A stretch of 64,000 nucleotides of DNA from Platanthera guangdongensis (lineage: Eukaryota; Streptophyta; Magnoliopsida; Asparagales; Orchidaceae): positions 49,552,261 to 49,616,260 of the forward strand of contig CM077150.1 of assembly GCA_039583875.1 (NCBI GenBank), written 5' to 3'. Positions 9,858 through 22,165 of the stretch are shown piece after piece (position 1 is the first letter of the stretch; the number at the start of each line of letters is the position of its first letter). The notes below the pieces were generated by a model that was not told the DNA's origin, did no database searches, and saw only the letters and a list, made by a program, of their open reading frames with translations. Position numbers and translations under genes: made by a program.

Positions 9858-12158
9858 TGTAACACCCCCTATCCGTCGCATAGCATATAGCAGTAGGTCC
9901 AGCCGGGGCCCGACGCCATATACCACAGACAGACCGGGTGGTTACGTATGGAAACCATCCAACCAATCTCAACGTCCTACACAGAGCATTCTAGCGGAAG
10001 CAGTTTATAAGTTGCAAAACAAGAACCCAGCACAAGCATGAATGTCCACTAACATGATAATAGGAATGTTATTACAAAATACTCAAAAGTCGGCCTTAAG
10101 GCCTTACAAAATGTTTCACTTGTCTTTTACATGATTTACAAACCTCGGCTCGCAGGCCGGCCATACATGAATAAAACATAAAACATTTCCACTTGGGCCT
10201 TCGAGGGCCAGCTTCGCAAAAAGGGCATTAGCCCGCTATTGACCGCTTGGTCCAGCTGCACCTGCAAGCAAACAAACCACCACACGGTGGCAAACAAGGC
10301 AACGGTCAGCAATGCTGACCAAATTATAACGATCCCGCCCCCAATTCGGGGCGGCGATGCTCCTTTCCTGCATTTCATTAGCATAAGCGAGCAATTAAAA
10401 CCATAGCCATTTCATCACAGGCGTGGGCTCGCACGGCCACACGCCCCGTGCACTCAGGGCACATTCTCGGTGAACCGGTCGATGTCACGTCAATTAAAGC
10501 CATTAACATTCCGGACTCACCACCGCCACTTAGACGGCCATTCCTATGAGCAATTCGTCTTCATGGTATTGGTCACGTCAATTTAAGCCATCGACCACCG
10601 AAGACTCACATCTATGCCAACGGCGAGTACCATGTAACTTTAGGTCTCTCTAACCCGAACGACATAAAGCGGGTACGGCTCCATCTAACCCGTGCTCACA
10701 TCGCAACGGCAATTTAAGCCATCTGCGCGGGTCAAACTTTCACCGATTCCCATTCTACCACAAATCACATAACCCCGTTATGTTCAAGTTGGCTCTCAGG
10801 CCACCAAGTTGGCAAGACCTCGTGTCCGCCCAGTTTTCCGGGTGCACCTTTGGGTTAGTCCCCAAGGCTCCCTGCTGCAATCTACCGCGTAGAAAACCCG
10901 AAAAACACCCAATAGCACGGAGTCTTCTCCGGCCTTATGCAATGCAACATCACCGATCCGAACTACATGTCCGGGTAGGCTTCAACCAAAATGCCTATGT
11001 CCGTTCTCGCATACGGACGCTAAACAACGGGGACTTTACATATCTACCCGAAGGAACGCCTCCAACTCTCCGCAAACTCGCGAGAGCGGGCTTCCTATGC
11101 AAAGAAAGAGAGCGACTCATGCTCAAGTTGAGGATCGTTACCCTTGCGGTCCTCTTTGGCGCCATCGAAAAGTAATCGGATGGAAATCACCGCACTTGCG
11201 TTGCCTCCGTGGATCCGGAGTCGGCTTGCGATTCGGAGCTCCGAAGCTCCTCCAATGGCGGATCTAGCTCCTCTTCTTCTTGCCTTAGCTCTTCTTTCTC
11301 CAAGGGTTTGGAGAGAGAACAAGTGGCAAAAGTGAGGGTTTTCTAAGTCAAAACCCGGGTATATCCCTTCAGGAACAACCCCCAGCCGTTGGATCTTCAG
11401 TCAAAGAAATGAACGGCTTCGATTCGGGACTGAAATGCCCAATCTGGACCGAACACGGCCTGGCACACGCCCGTGTCCAGGGCCGTGTGCCTCATTCGCC
11501 GTCAAAATCGAATCACCTAGAACCTCACATGGGTATCGAACACGCCCGTGTTCGAGCTGACACGCCCGTGTTCAACCTGACACGGCCGTGTATCTGGCCG
11601 TGTACCCCATGATTTTCTCCCGTTTTCAACCCGAGCACTGCACGGGTTCTAGGACACGCCCGTGTCCTTGCCCGTGTCACCTTGACACGCCTGGGCTCCA
11701 GGCCGTGTACAAGGTCTCGGCACTTCGCGGCTAAGTGTCGACACGGGTCGACACGCCCTGCGACACGCCCGTGTCGCAGGCCGTGTGCCATGTCTCGACA
11801 CACTGTCGACACCAAAGTGTCGACTTCGCGGGACGAGTGTCGACACGGGTTGACACGCCCTGCGACACGCCCGTGTCGCAGGCCGTGTGCCGTGTCTCGA
11901 CACAACGTCGAAGCACTTTGTCGACTTCACGGCTAAGTGTCGACACGGGTCGACACGCCCTGCGACACGCCCGTGTCGCAGGCCGTGTGCCCAGTCTCGA
12001 CACAATGTCGAGACCAAAGTGTCGACTTCACGCCTTAGTGTCGACACAGGCTTGACACGCCCTGGGACACGCCCGTGTCCCAGGCCGTGTGCCTGCAGCC
12101 AGAACTCAAACTGGCCCAAATTATTCCCCTCTGCTCCTTTGAGTTTTGGGGCGTTACA
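9858..12158 (-). repeat. 5' LTR of T1 (right copy)
   Basis: 2301 bp, the same length as 2667-4967. The differences I could see are at about nine sites, mostly C/T or G/A, several in CpG. It ends at the target duplicate TTACT (12159-12163). On the minus strand it should carry the promoter; a GATATACCC-like element near 11360 is a possible TATA. Confidence 0.95.
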
Positions 12159-12163
12159 TTACT

Positions 12164-13932
12164 ATTGCTGACAGTTTTGGAAAAAATTTCAAGATCTTTA
12201 ACGGCCTCAGAAACTACGGTCGCACATTCACTAATGGTGAGTTAAACGACAAATTCCTTAGATCCCTGACAAAGGATTGAGACACAAAAGTAGTAGTCAT
12301 TAGGGAGTTTGGAAAGCTGCCTGAGATTGATCCCTAGAATTTGTTCGAAAAATACCTCTCATATGAACTGCAAATGAATACTCGAAAGAAAGAGGAGCAA
12401 AGTAGCAGGACTTCAAGTAGAGAGAAGTCGGTAGCTCTGAAAGCTGAAGGGACAAGAAAATCTAAAGTTGTGTCACCAATCAGGACACGGGCTCCAGATG
12501 ACCCAGAAGACTCTGAGCCAAGCACGCCAGGCTCTGAGTTGTCTGATGGGGAGTTCACGCTAATCTCCAAGCAATTCAAAAGATTGCTCAGCAAGAGGAG
12601 ACAAATGAAGAATCAATCCTCCTTGAACTTCAGAAGATCACATCGTGATGGTCATCGGTCTAAGAAAATCTACAACTGAGGGGACAGGTATAAATCTAAA
12701 CAGAACAAACATTCTTCCTCTGACATAGTTTGTTATTATTGCAACAAGCTAGGATACGTGATTACGGAGTGTTCGTACAAGAAGAAGGAAGGATCCAAGA
12801 AAGAAGACAAGAGATCCTTCAAAGGTAAGAGGAAGGAAGAGAAGAGTTTCATTGCAAAGAAGATGAAGAATCTTAGCGACAGTGACTCAAGTGAGTCAAG
12901 CTCTGAAGATGAAGAAGCTTACTACGGGCTCATGGCTCAACCAGATGTGGAAGTAGGTGACTCCTAATTCCATGGGAAGGTAAACTCTCACAGAAAACTA
13001 TCTAAATCTGAAACCACTACTAATGGTCATGAAGACTATTCTTCTGAGGAATATGAAGCTGACTTGATGGCTCAGCATCAAGAACTTTTGAAAGCCTTTG
13101 ACAAATGCTGCAAGGTAGTCATAAAACAATCAATTGCTTCTCTCAAGACAGTGGAATCAAGCCTGAACGAGGAAATTGCTGAATTAACTCCTCTCAGAAA
13201 TGAAGTTCACTCTTTGAAAGAGGAATTAAAATGCTCTGCTGAACTGTTAAGTCAGAAGGAGAAGTACCTAGATGAGCTAGAAGAAAAGCTCTTGGTGGAG
13301 AGGAAAATTGTTGAAAGTTACTCTAAACCAAAGATCATTCTTCCTCACATTGATGAATTCTCAGCTCCGAAGAAGGGTAGTGATCTTGGCCATATTGCTG
13401 AGAAAGATAAGGCTGCTAAGAAAGCCACCACCAAAAGCAAAGGGAAGTCACCTCAAAGTCAACCCTCTTTTAAGAAGGTTATCTCTCCTTCAAATAAATA
13501 TGACTTTGAGACGTCCTATGGTCACTTTGCAAGGCCAACTTATGTGGAGCCTAAAAAGCGCTACCAAGGATGGAAACATCCTCGAGACTTTGGTGCTAGT
13601 GTTTTCAAAACACCTTATGAAGAAATCCCAAGCAAAAGTTATGGTCCATACGTTCAAGGACCAAGTGACAAGAAGGCACTGTTGTTCCCAAGGCCAAGGA
13701 AACAGTGAAGCCTTGTGTATGCTGCAATTACGAGGCTTCCACTTCCAAGTCAGTGGCTCCTACTTGACCTCTCATTCCAAAGGTAAAGCAAGAGTATAAG
13801 AGAAGGTACAATATGTTTGATTGTTGGTGTTGCGGTAAGATTGGTCACTTTGCCATAGATTGCTAGTTTCATCCGGTAAAACTTGAAACTCCACGAGTTA
13901 ATAGTGCGAGGGTGACCACTCATAATGTTAAT
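12164..13932 (+). pseudogene. gag: Gag of Sirevirus B, 3' part
   Basis: This continues the gag interrupted at 2666. Homology to Sirevirus S gag is seen in the FRSLT-type block near 12250-12280, the ELQMNTRKKEEQ block (12366) and the zinc knuckle CYYCNKLGYVITEC (about 12730-12772). An acidic serine-rich tract (SDSDSSESSSEDEEAYYGLMAQ) follows near 12880-12940, then a coiled-coil-like segment (13060-13330). A second zinc-knuckle-like motif, CWCCGKIGHFAIDC, lies at about 13820-13863. In-frame stops occur at 12334, 12677 and 12965, among others. It breaks at 13932 with the C1 insertion. Confidence 0.75.
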
Positions 13933-14353
13933 TGTGCGAACAAAAAAAAGTAGATTGGAAATTTAGAGTAACAAAATTTTTATTATCCAAAAAGATATCT
14001 ATTACAAAGCTATAGCTTCCCTTTTATATAATGGAGGAGATGAGAGAGATTACAATTAAGTAATGTGGGACTAAATAATTATAGGTGTAAGCGGTTAAAC
14101 ATAAAAAACAAGCCGAACAGGCGGTTAGACGAATAGGCTAACCGCCCGGCCACCACAAGAAAGAGAAAACAAGCCGCCATAGGAGACCGCCAGACCGTCC
14201 GGTCTCTAAGCCGCCTGAGACAAACCGTCAGACTGCCCGGATAACCACAGCAACAGTCCAGCCATCAAACCGCAGGAGAGAAACCGACAGACTGCTCGGT
14301 ATCTAAACCGCCAGAATCAGACCGCCAGACCGTCCGGTCTCCATACAGCAACA
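13933..14353 (-). repeat. 3' LTR of C1
   Basis: 421 bp, TG...CA. It contains repeated CAGACCG/CCGGTCT units (14190-14345) and a minus-strand TATATAAAA box at about 14022-14030. It is highly similar to 18014-18438. Confidence 0.88.
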
Positions 14354-17300
14354 CTCCCCCTCGAGCTAGAGCATATATGTCGATCATGCCCAGCTTGTCG
14401 CAAATGTGAAGAAAGGAGGCGGACACCAACTTGGTGAAGAGGTCTGCTAGTTCTTTATCGGAGGTGACGAATGGTGTACAAATTTGCTTCTTCAAAATCT
14501 CTTCCTGAATAAAGTGGCAGTCGACTTCAATGTGCTTCGTTCTCTCATGGAAGACCGGATTTTTGGAGATGTATATAGCGGCCTTGTTGTCACAAAACAT
14601 AGGTAGAGGATGATTGTAGACCTCCCCTAAGTCAAGCATGAGAGCCCGTAACCACTTCAATTTACATGTGGTTGATGTCATACTTCGATATTCTGCTTCA
14701 GCGCTGGACCTAGAGACGACAGCCTATTTCTTGCTGTTCCAGCTCACAAGATTTCCTCCCACAAAGGTGCAAAAGCCCGACGTTGAATTGCGGTCTCCTT
14801 TATTATCAGCATAGCTTGAATTTGAGTATGCTTCAATCTTCAAATGACCATTCTTCTGAAAGAGTAGTCCTTTCTCATGCGCTGATTTAACATACTCCAA
14901 TATCCTCAGGGCAGACTGTAGATGACACTCACTAGGAGCCTGCATGAATTGGCTAACCTTGCCTACAGCATATGCGATGTCGGGTCTGGTCACCGTGAAA
15001 TATATAAGTTTGTCAATCAGACGTTTGTACCTCGTAACATCTGAAAGAAGAGGAGAGTCATTTGTCCATGTTTTATCTTCTTCAGTCGTCATGGGGTATC
15101 AGGCAGGTTTAGCCCCAGTCAACCCTGCCTCTTTTAGCAAATCAAGAGCATACTTGCGTTGAGAGAGGACAAGTGAATTGGGCTTCCGAGAGATTTCTAT
15201 CCACAGAAAGTATTTTGGAGAACACATATCATTTGTGACCAGGTGTTGGCAAAGATGCTTCTTTGTCAAGATTATCCCAGTCTGCTCATCTCCAGTGAGA
15301 AGAATATCATCCACATATACAGCAAGCACTACCAGACCCAAGGAGGTTTTGCGAATAAATATGGAGTTATCTACAGAACTTCTCGTAAAACCCACGGCTG
15401 CCACAATCCCGCTGAATTTGTCAAACCATGCCTGAGGGCTTTGCTTGAGGCCATAGATAGCCTTCCGTAGCCGGCATACATGTGTCTCCCCCGGAGCAAC
15501 ATACCCTGGAGGTTGCTCCATATAGACGTCCTCCTGAAGGTCCACATATAGAAATGCATTCTTAACATCCAGTTGAGAAACGGGTCAATCCCAGTTGACA
15601 GCTACAAAGAGCAGGAACCTGATAGTGCTGAGACGAGCAACTGGAGAGAAGGTGTCAAAATAGTCAACCTCATACGTCTGAGTAAAGCCTTTGGCAACCA
15701 GACGGGCCTTGTAACGATCCACACTACCATCAGGGCAGAACTTCACCACATAGACCCAGCGACAACCAACGACATCTGTGTTGAAGGGAGGAGGACAGAT
15801 GGTCCATGTTCCCCATTCAGTGAGAGTAGAAATCTCCTCATCCATGGCAGCTTTCCAATGAGGAATAGTAAGAGCTTCTTGGTAGGAACGGGGGTTGGCA
15901 CTAGCCGAGATAGCCAGTGCAAAAGCTCTGTGAGAAGGGGTAAGACGATCATAGGAAACAACAACAGCAAGCGGGTATTGGGTACATGCTCGAACCCCTT
16001 TACGAAGAGCAATGGGAGATCCAGGTCAGCGGGTTACTCAATAGTCGGAGCATATGTGGTGGAGAGAGATGGCCCGGGAGTAGAGAGAGACGGGGGCGGA
16101 GAGGAGGGAGATATCGCGGGAGGTGGACATGGCGGAGGAGAGGGTGGAGATGGTCAAGGTGGTGGAACGTCAGTAGGTTGAGAGGGAACAGATGGGTTTA
16201 TATGAGAAGTAGGATCATCAGGAGGGGAGGAGGAAACAGGAGAAAAGTAAGATGCATTTTCAAAGAATGTGACATCCGCAGAGACGAACTGCTTGCGGGT
16301 AACGAGGTTAAAGCAACAATAACCTTTCTGAGTGGTAGAGTAGCTCAGAAAGACACATTTAGTGGCCCGTGATGAGAGTTTGTCACGGGTGGCAGCGGGA
16401 GAGTGCACAAAGGCGATGCACCCAAAGATGCGCAGAGTAAGAGAAAACGGATTCTTGTTCGGATAAAGAATGGAGAATGGGGTGGCACCGTTGAGAACTA
16501 TGGATGGAATGTGATTGATGAGATAGCAGGAGAGGACAGCATAGCCCCAATAGGAGCAAGGAACGTGCATCTGTGTCATCAGAGTGCGAGAGATATCGTA
16601 GAGGTGATTGTTTTTGTATTCCGCCACCCTATTTTGCTGTGAGGTGTAGACACAACTAGTTTGATGAATAACATCATGTTGCATACAGAAAGAAGAGAAA
16701 TCATGGCTAAGATATTCCTTAGCATTGTCAGAACGAAGGAGTTTAATAGAGGTATCAAACTTAGTCTTAATCCTATAATAAAACGATGTCCAGACAGAGA
16801 ATAGTTCGGAGAGATCCTTTAGAAGATACACTTACGTACACCTAGATAAGTCATCAATAAATGTGACAAAATATGAATTACCCCGACCGATGGTGAGGGT
16901 AGGAGCAGGACCTCATACGTCATAGTGAACGAGATCGAATGGACGGGAAGAGCCCCGGCTTTGGGTTAGTGGGAAGGAGGAGCGGTGATGTTTGCCAAGC
17001 TGACATGCATCACAGTTGAGAGGTGGATGATGCGGAGGGAGGTGGGGCAGAAGTTGGCGAAGAAGCCGGGGAGGAGCATGACCAAGGCGAAGATGTTATT
17101 GGAGAAGATCTGTAGAGGAGGAGGAGAAGGCGGATAGAGCAGAAACGTTGTCGAGGAAGTAGAGGCCGCCGCTCTCAGTTCCAGTAGCAATCGTCTGTTG
17201 GGAGTCCAGATCCTGAAAAGAACAAGATGTATGAGTGAATGTAACGGAACACCGTAGTTGCTTGCATAGAGAAGTAACTGATAATAAATTGCAAGGGAAC

Positions 17301-17590
17301 TTGGGCACATAGAGCGTATCTGCCAGACGAAGAGACGGAGTGACTTGAACCACTCCCGTCTCATTGATCGGAGAGGAAGAGCCGTCTGCAACAAAGACCG
17401 GGGGCAATCGATCATGTGTTTCTAGAAGAGAAAAACACTGAGGATTGTCTGTCATGTGATTTGTAGCACCAGAGTCGATCAACCATCTGTCATGAGTAAC
17501 AACGTGGGCACTACCAGAAGATGTGACCACCGAGGCGGACTGTGTGGAGGAGGTGGAGGACATAGAAGAGAGATCGTGCGAGTAACCAGT
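14265..17590 (-). pseudogene. pol: Pol of Copia C1 (PR, IN, RT, RH fragments)
   Basis: Order on the minus strand: protease WLIDSGATNHMT (about 17460-17500); GAG-pre-integrase region (16966-17415); integrase core with LRSDNAKEYLS and SQQNRVAEYKNN (16154-16831); reverse transcriptase with [13 protein letters not shown] (15845), [11 protein letters not shown], then KSPQAWF-type motifs and YVDDILLTG (about 15307-15318); RNase H with DNKAAIYISKNPVFHERTKHIE (about 14530-14590) and ADLFTKLVS. Stops or shifts occur near 16960, 15585, 15099, 14724 and 14690. The RT catalytic YVDD is intact, but the frame is not. RNase H coding runs into the LTR border near 14350. Confidence 0.88.
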
Positions 17591-18013
17591 AGACCGTGCG
17601 AGAACAGCAGGAAGCGAAGAGAAAGAAGGTTGCGGTGACATGGGCAGAAAGACCAAGCCGGGTGACCAGCAAGCAGGACGTGCGGCTAGGAAAGCTGTAG
17701 CGAAGAAGAGAGCAAAGCAGAGGGAAAGAAGTCGCACGGCTAGAGATAAAACCGCACGAACAGGAGAGAGAGAAAACCGAGCGAACTGGGAGGAGTTCGC
17801 GAGAAAGCCAAATAGGTCGTGCGAACAGAGAAGAGACCGCACGAATAGAAACTGGTCGTGCGAATAAAGGGAATTTGTGGTGAGAGAAGAGGCGGAGCAA
17901 CCACGAAAACAGGTCGCGGAGAAAAAAGAAGAGAGAGTAAGCCACGCGGACAGGTCGCGCGGACAGAGGAAGATCACAGAATCAGGAGGAAAAGATCGAG
18001 GGCTCTGATATCA
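17560..18013 (-). other. Leader of C1 with GTGCGAA repeats, gag missing
   Basis: Between the primer site and the protease there are only ~450 bp. They contain several copies of CGTGCGAA/TTCGCACG-like units, related to the LTR terminus TGTGCGAA. A long minus-strand frame crosses it (17977 downward), but its composition (FF, SS, LL runs) and lack of CCHC do not look like gag. I read this as a gag deletion derivative. Confidence 0.5.
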
Positions 18014-18438
18014 TGTGCGAATAAAAAGAAGTAGACCGGAAATTTGGAGTAACAAAATTTTTATTATCCAAAAAGATATTTATGACAAAGGTATAGGCTA
18101 TCTTTTATAGAATGGAGGAGATGAGAGAGATTACAATTAAGCAATGTGAGACTAAATAATTACAGGTGTAAGCGGTTAAACATAAAAACAAGTCGAATAG
18201 GCCGCGCGGTTAGACGAATAGGCTAACCGCCCGGCCATTACAAGAAAGAGAGAACAAGCCGCCATAAGAGACCGTCAGACCACCCGGTCTCTAAGCCGTC
18301 TGAGACAAACCGTCAGACCGCCTGGATAACCACAACAATAGTCTAGCCACCAAACCGCAGGAGAGAAACCGACAGACCGCTCGGACTCTAAATCGCCAGA
18401 ATCAGACCGTCAGACCGCCCGATCTCCATACAACAACA
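18014..18438 (-). repeat. 5' LTR of C1
   Basis: 425 bp, paired with 13933-14353. A minus-strand TATAAAAG box lies at about 18102-18109, and CAGACCG-type repeats lie at 18270-18425. Confidence 0.88.
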
Positions 18439-21400
18439 TTATTGTTGCAAGTGGTGTTAAACTAACAAGGAACCAAGGACACAAATCTGTTTGGGTTCCT
18501 ATTGTAAAATGATTTATGGTTGCAAGTGTGTCCGAAGGCCAACACAACTCCAATCTGGTATTTGTATAGTGGATGTTCTCGGTATATGACCGGGATTAGA
18601 AGCCTACTGCTAGAATTTACTCCAGTCGAAGACGGTCCAAAAGTTATCTTTGGAGGGTCTAACAGGGGAATCACTAAAGGTTGCGGTATGATTTCTAACG
18701 GCATAATCTCCTTCATAGATGTGGCTTATGTTGAAGGATTATCGTATAATCTGATAAGCATAAGTCAATTATGTGATAAACGCTATATCGTTCTGTTCTA
18801 CAAGGACAAGTGTCGGATAAAATTGTCTTAACAGACAATCGGAGTCGAAATATTTTATGCTTAAATTTTCTATGTTTAGACAATTCTACACCAGTGTTTT
18901 TTTTGGCAAAAGATAGTGCGTCTCTCTATGACCAATGGTACAAGAGAATAGCACATATTAATTTCAAAACTATAGATAAGTTATTTTCTCACAACTTAGT
19001 GTGTGATGCCCCTAGCATTAAGTGTCTTAAAGAGAGTCTATGTCAAGCATGTCAAATGGGTAAGCAGACAAGGGCTACCTTTAAGGGTATTGCTAAAAAA
19101 GATTCCTCTAGAAGTTTATACTTCATATGGACGTATTCAGTCATATGTCAATTCACAGTTTAGGAGGTAATGTTTATACATTGGTCATTATTAATGATTA
19201 CTCTAGTTTTACTTGGTCGTTTTTTCTGAAACACAAGTCAGACATTTTTGAGGCTTTCAATAATTTTGTCCGGCACATTCAGAATGAATTAAACTGCTCA
19301 GTGGTCAAAATCAGAAGTGATCATGGAACCGAATTTGAGTTTGGTGACATGACAGAATTCTGTGAAAGTCATGTTATCATTCATGAGTTTTCCTCTCCGT
19401 GTACTTCACAACAAAAAAGAGTTACTGAGAGAAGGAATAGAACCCTCATTGAAGCATGTACAACTATGTTGAATAATGCTTCACTACCAGAGTACTTCTG
19501 GATCGATGCAGTCAACACAGCTTGTCACATGCAAAATCGAGCTTTAATCAACAAAAGCCATCGTAAGGCTCCCTATGAACTATTGAAGGGCAGAAAATTG
19601 ACTGTGACCTACTTTAGGATCTTTTACAGTAAATGCTTCGTACTTAACAATAGGAAGTATTATCGCACATAGTTTAGTGAAAAATGTTTTGATGGTGTTT
19701 TTGTAGGGTGTAGTAGTCATAGTAAGGCTTATAGAATTTTTAACAAAAAACTCTGGTGATAGAAGAGTCTATAAATATTGTATTTGAGGAGACAAGCATG
19801 CTTCATAGCAGCTCATTCAGTGTTGTTGGTGTAGATTCAGGTACCAGGTTAAAGGAACAAAGATTGGAAGAAGCATTCAAGGAAGATGCTTCATGCTCAG
19901 TCAAAGTCGTCGATCCAAGTGTGGTGGATGAAGAACGACAAATGAAGAACAACCTCAACCTATATGAGATGGAATAGATGGGCAGAACCTGTTGGCGGGA
20001 GAGGAATAAATCTAGTGTTCAAACACCTAAGAGATCACTTAGTTGATCTAATAATTGGAGAGTCAGGTGACGGCGTTAGAACCAAAAAAGGTACTGCTAA
20101 CGAAGTTGTACATCTTAGTTTTCTGTCTTATGTTAAGCCAAAGAAGTTTGAAGACGCAAACAAGGATGCCTCTTGGATTATGGACATGCAAGAAGAACTC
20201 AACTAGTTTGAAAGATGCAAGGTTTGGGAGATTGTGCCCATGCCCGAAGGACAAAACGTGATCGGTACCAAATGGGTATTCAGAAACAAGGTGAACGAAA
20301 ATGGAGTGATCATCAAGAATAAATTCAGGCTTGTAGCTCAAGGTTATAGACAAGAAGAAGGGATTAACTTCAATCAGACCTTTGCTCCTGTGGCCCGACT
20401 AGAAGCAATCAGGTTGTTTCTCACATATGCTGCTCACAAAAGCTTCAAGGTCTATCAGATGGATGTGAAGTCAGCATTCCTCAATGAAGATCTAAAAGAG
20501 GAAGTATACGTAGCACAACCCCTAGGTTTTGTCAACTCAACTTTCCCGGATTACGTATATTTTCTTAATAAAGCTCTAAACGGCTTAGAACAAGCACCCC
20601 GAGCTTGGTATGAGATGCTGTCTAGCTTTCTTCTTGAGAACAAGTTCACAAGAGAAAAGATAGACAAGACATTACTTCTTAGGGAAGTAAAAGGTAAGAT
20701 TTTGCTAGTGCAAATCTATGTAGACGACATTATTTTTGGCTCTACAGAAGACAACCTTTGTAAGAAATTTTTTAAAATCATGCAAGGAAAGTTTAAAATA
20801 AGCAGTATGAGAGAGCTGAATTATTTCTTAGGACTTCAAGTGAAATAATCTGACAATGAAATTTTCATCTCTCAGACGAAGTTCACCAAAGAATTGCTTA
20901 AGAAATTCGAAATGGAGAATGCAACCTCGATGAGGACTCCAATGGGCTCAACTATGTCTCTAGACAAGAACGAGAAATGGAAACCTTTTGATGAAACCAA
21001 GTACATAAGCATAATTGGGTCCTTGCTCTATCATACTGCCAATAGACCCAACATAATGTTTGCCACATGCATGTGTGCTAGATTTCAGGTGAACTTTAAG
21101 GAATCTCATTACGTCATTGCGAAGAGGATTTTGAGATACCTTAAGCGTACAACAAATCTTGATTTATGGTACCCAAGAATTAATGATGTCGAGCTAATTG
21201 GATTTTCAAATGCAGATTTTGCAGGTTGCAGGGATGAGAGGAAAAACACTTCTGTGACATTCCAATTCCTTGGAGTAAGGCTTATTTCATGGAGCAGCAA
21301 GAAGCAAAATTGAGTTGCAACCTCCACTACTGAGCCAGAGTATATCTCTATTGGTAGTTATTGCAGACAACTTCTTTGGATCAGGAATCAGCTAGAAGAT

Positions 21401-21654
21401 TACAATCTAAAATTTAAGGAGATTTCAATGTTTTGCGACTCCTCCAGTGTGATAGTGATTGCTAATAATCCAGTCTCTCATTGCCGGACAAAGCGCATCG
21501 AAATCAGATATCAATTCATCCGAAGAATAAGGACATAACTCAAAACTATGACCCAACGGATAAGCAAGTCATAGACATTTTCATGAAAACATTGGACGAG
21601 CCCAAGTTTTCATTATTCAAAATGGAACTGGGCATGCTCAATAAGAGGTCTTGA
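18439..21654 (+). pseudogene. pol: Pol of Sirevirus B (PR-IN-RT-RH)
   Basis: Protease: WYLYSGCSRYMTG near 18565, where the catalytic Asp of DSG is Tyr. GAG-pre-integrase and integrase: 18810-19672, with IRSDHGTEFEF and SQQKRVTERRNRTL (catalytic Glu kept). Reverse transcriptase: 20234-20848, with [24 protein letters not shown] and YVDD at 20717-20728. RNase H: 20894-21654, ending in LGMLNKRS and TGA at 21652-21654. Frameshifts or stops occur near 18830, 19150, 19670, 20205, 20846 and 21313. It is collinear with Sirevirus S pol. The lost protease Asp alone would inactivate it. Confidence 0.9.
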
Positions 21655-22165
21655 AGAAGGCTAAGAAGACAAAAATTCTCTCTGAAAGTACCTCTCTAAG
21701 CAGAAAATTTTTAAGGCAAATTTGTCGAGATGAACTTGCCGGAACTCGATGATTCGTTGAGATAATGCAAGTGTTCTTGACGAAACTCGATGAATTCTGC
21801 TCGGCTTCCATGGAATTTCGACGATTCGCACTTAGGTCAATTTTTATTGGAACCAAAGAGTCGCTGGTTTCAGGTACGCGCTGTTTTCCCATCTTAAAAC
21901 TTATATAAGTTCTTGGGGTAAACGTCTTCATTCTGTCGAACGAGAAGCCCGAATCACGCCGATTTCTTCTTCCCGACGATTCCAATTCCGCGACAGCAAC
22001 TACTTCATCTTCTCCGACGATTCATCTCTGACATCGATTCTTCTTCGTTTCCTATAACAACAACAGTACCATCAAGGTATTGGCGATTTAATTTCAGTCT
22101 CAGCCACCGATTGACTCATTCCAGATCCGATTATCTCGTTCGTCTACTCTCATATGTTGTTATCC
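21655..22165 (+). promoter_or_regulatory. pol-aORF spacer of B with motif array and TATA box
   Basis: After the pol stop come units such as GTCGAGATGAACT, ACTCGATGATTCG and ACTCGATGAATTC (21724-21832). These are degenerate relatives of the TCGTCGA array in this element's LTR. A TATA-like CTTATATAAG stands at 21899-21908, about 260 bp before the aORF ATG at 22166. Sirevirus S shows the same order in its spacer. No convincing coding frame is present. An internal promoter is inferred, not shown. Confidence 0.5.
21899..21908 (+). promoter_or_regulatory. Probable TATA box upstream of the B aORF
   Basis: CTTATATAAG lies downstream of the degenerate motif array. The LTR promoter of Sirevirus S has the same core, CTTATATAAGG, at 38617-38627 on its strand. 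Confidence 0.45.

Larger units (their letters stand above)
2667..12158 (-). mobile_element. Tekay/Del-type Ty3 element T1, young copy
   Basis: A complete minus-strand LTR element of 9492 bp. Both LTRs are 2301 bp, begin TGTAACACCCCC and end GCGTTACA as seen on the plus strand. They are flanked by a perfect 5-bp target duplication TTACT (2662-2666 and 12159-12163). Gag (8478-9632) and pol (5003-8449) are both open. The primer-binding site lies inside the right LTR border and the polypurine tract inside the left one. It sits in the gag of Sirevirus B. The LTRs differ at about nine positions by eye, so insertion was recent relative to everything around it. Lineage is called from the pol C-terminal chromodomain and long LTRs. 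Confidence 0.95.
13933..18438 (-). mobile_element. Copia element C1, minus strand, gag-less and decayed
   Basis: Short LTRs (13933-14353 and 18014-18438, ~421-425 bp) begin TGTGCGAA and end CAACA on the plus strand. Flanks are TTAAT (13928-13932) and TTATT (18439-18443), a target duplication with one mutation. A degenerate primer site, TGATATCAGAG on the minus strand, sits next to the right LTR, and a GGGGGAG polypurine tract next to the left one. Pol is in pieces, and no gag with a zinc knuckle lies between the primer site and the protease. It splits Sirevirus B between gag and protease. Confidence 0.88.

Noticed and set aside
17456..17977. A minus-strand 293-codon frame considered as a C1 gag
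   Set aside because: Only its C-terminal part is protease. The N-terminal part is low-complexity, overlaps the GTGCGAA repeats and lacks a gag core or zinc knuckle.
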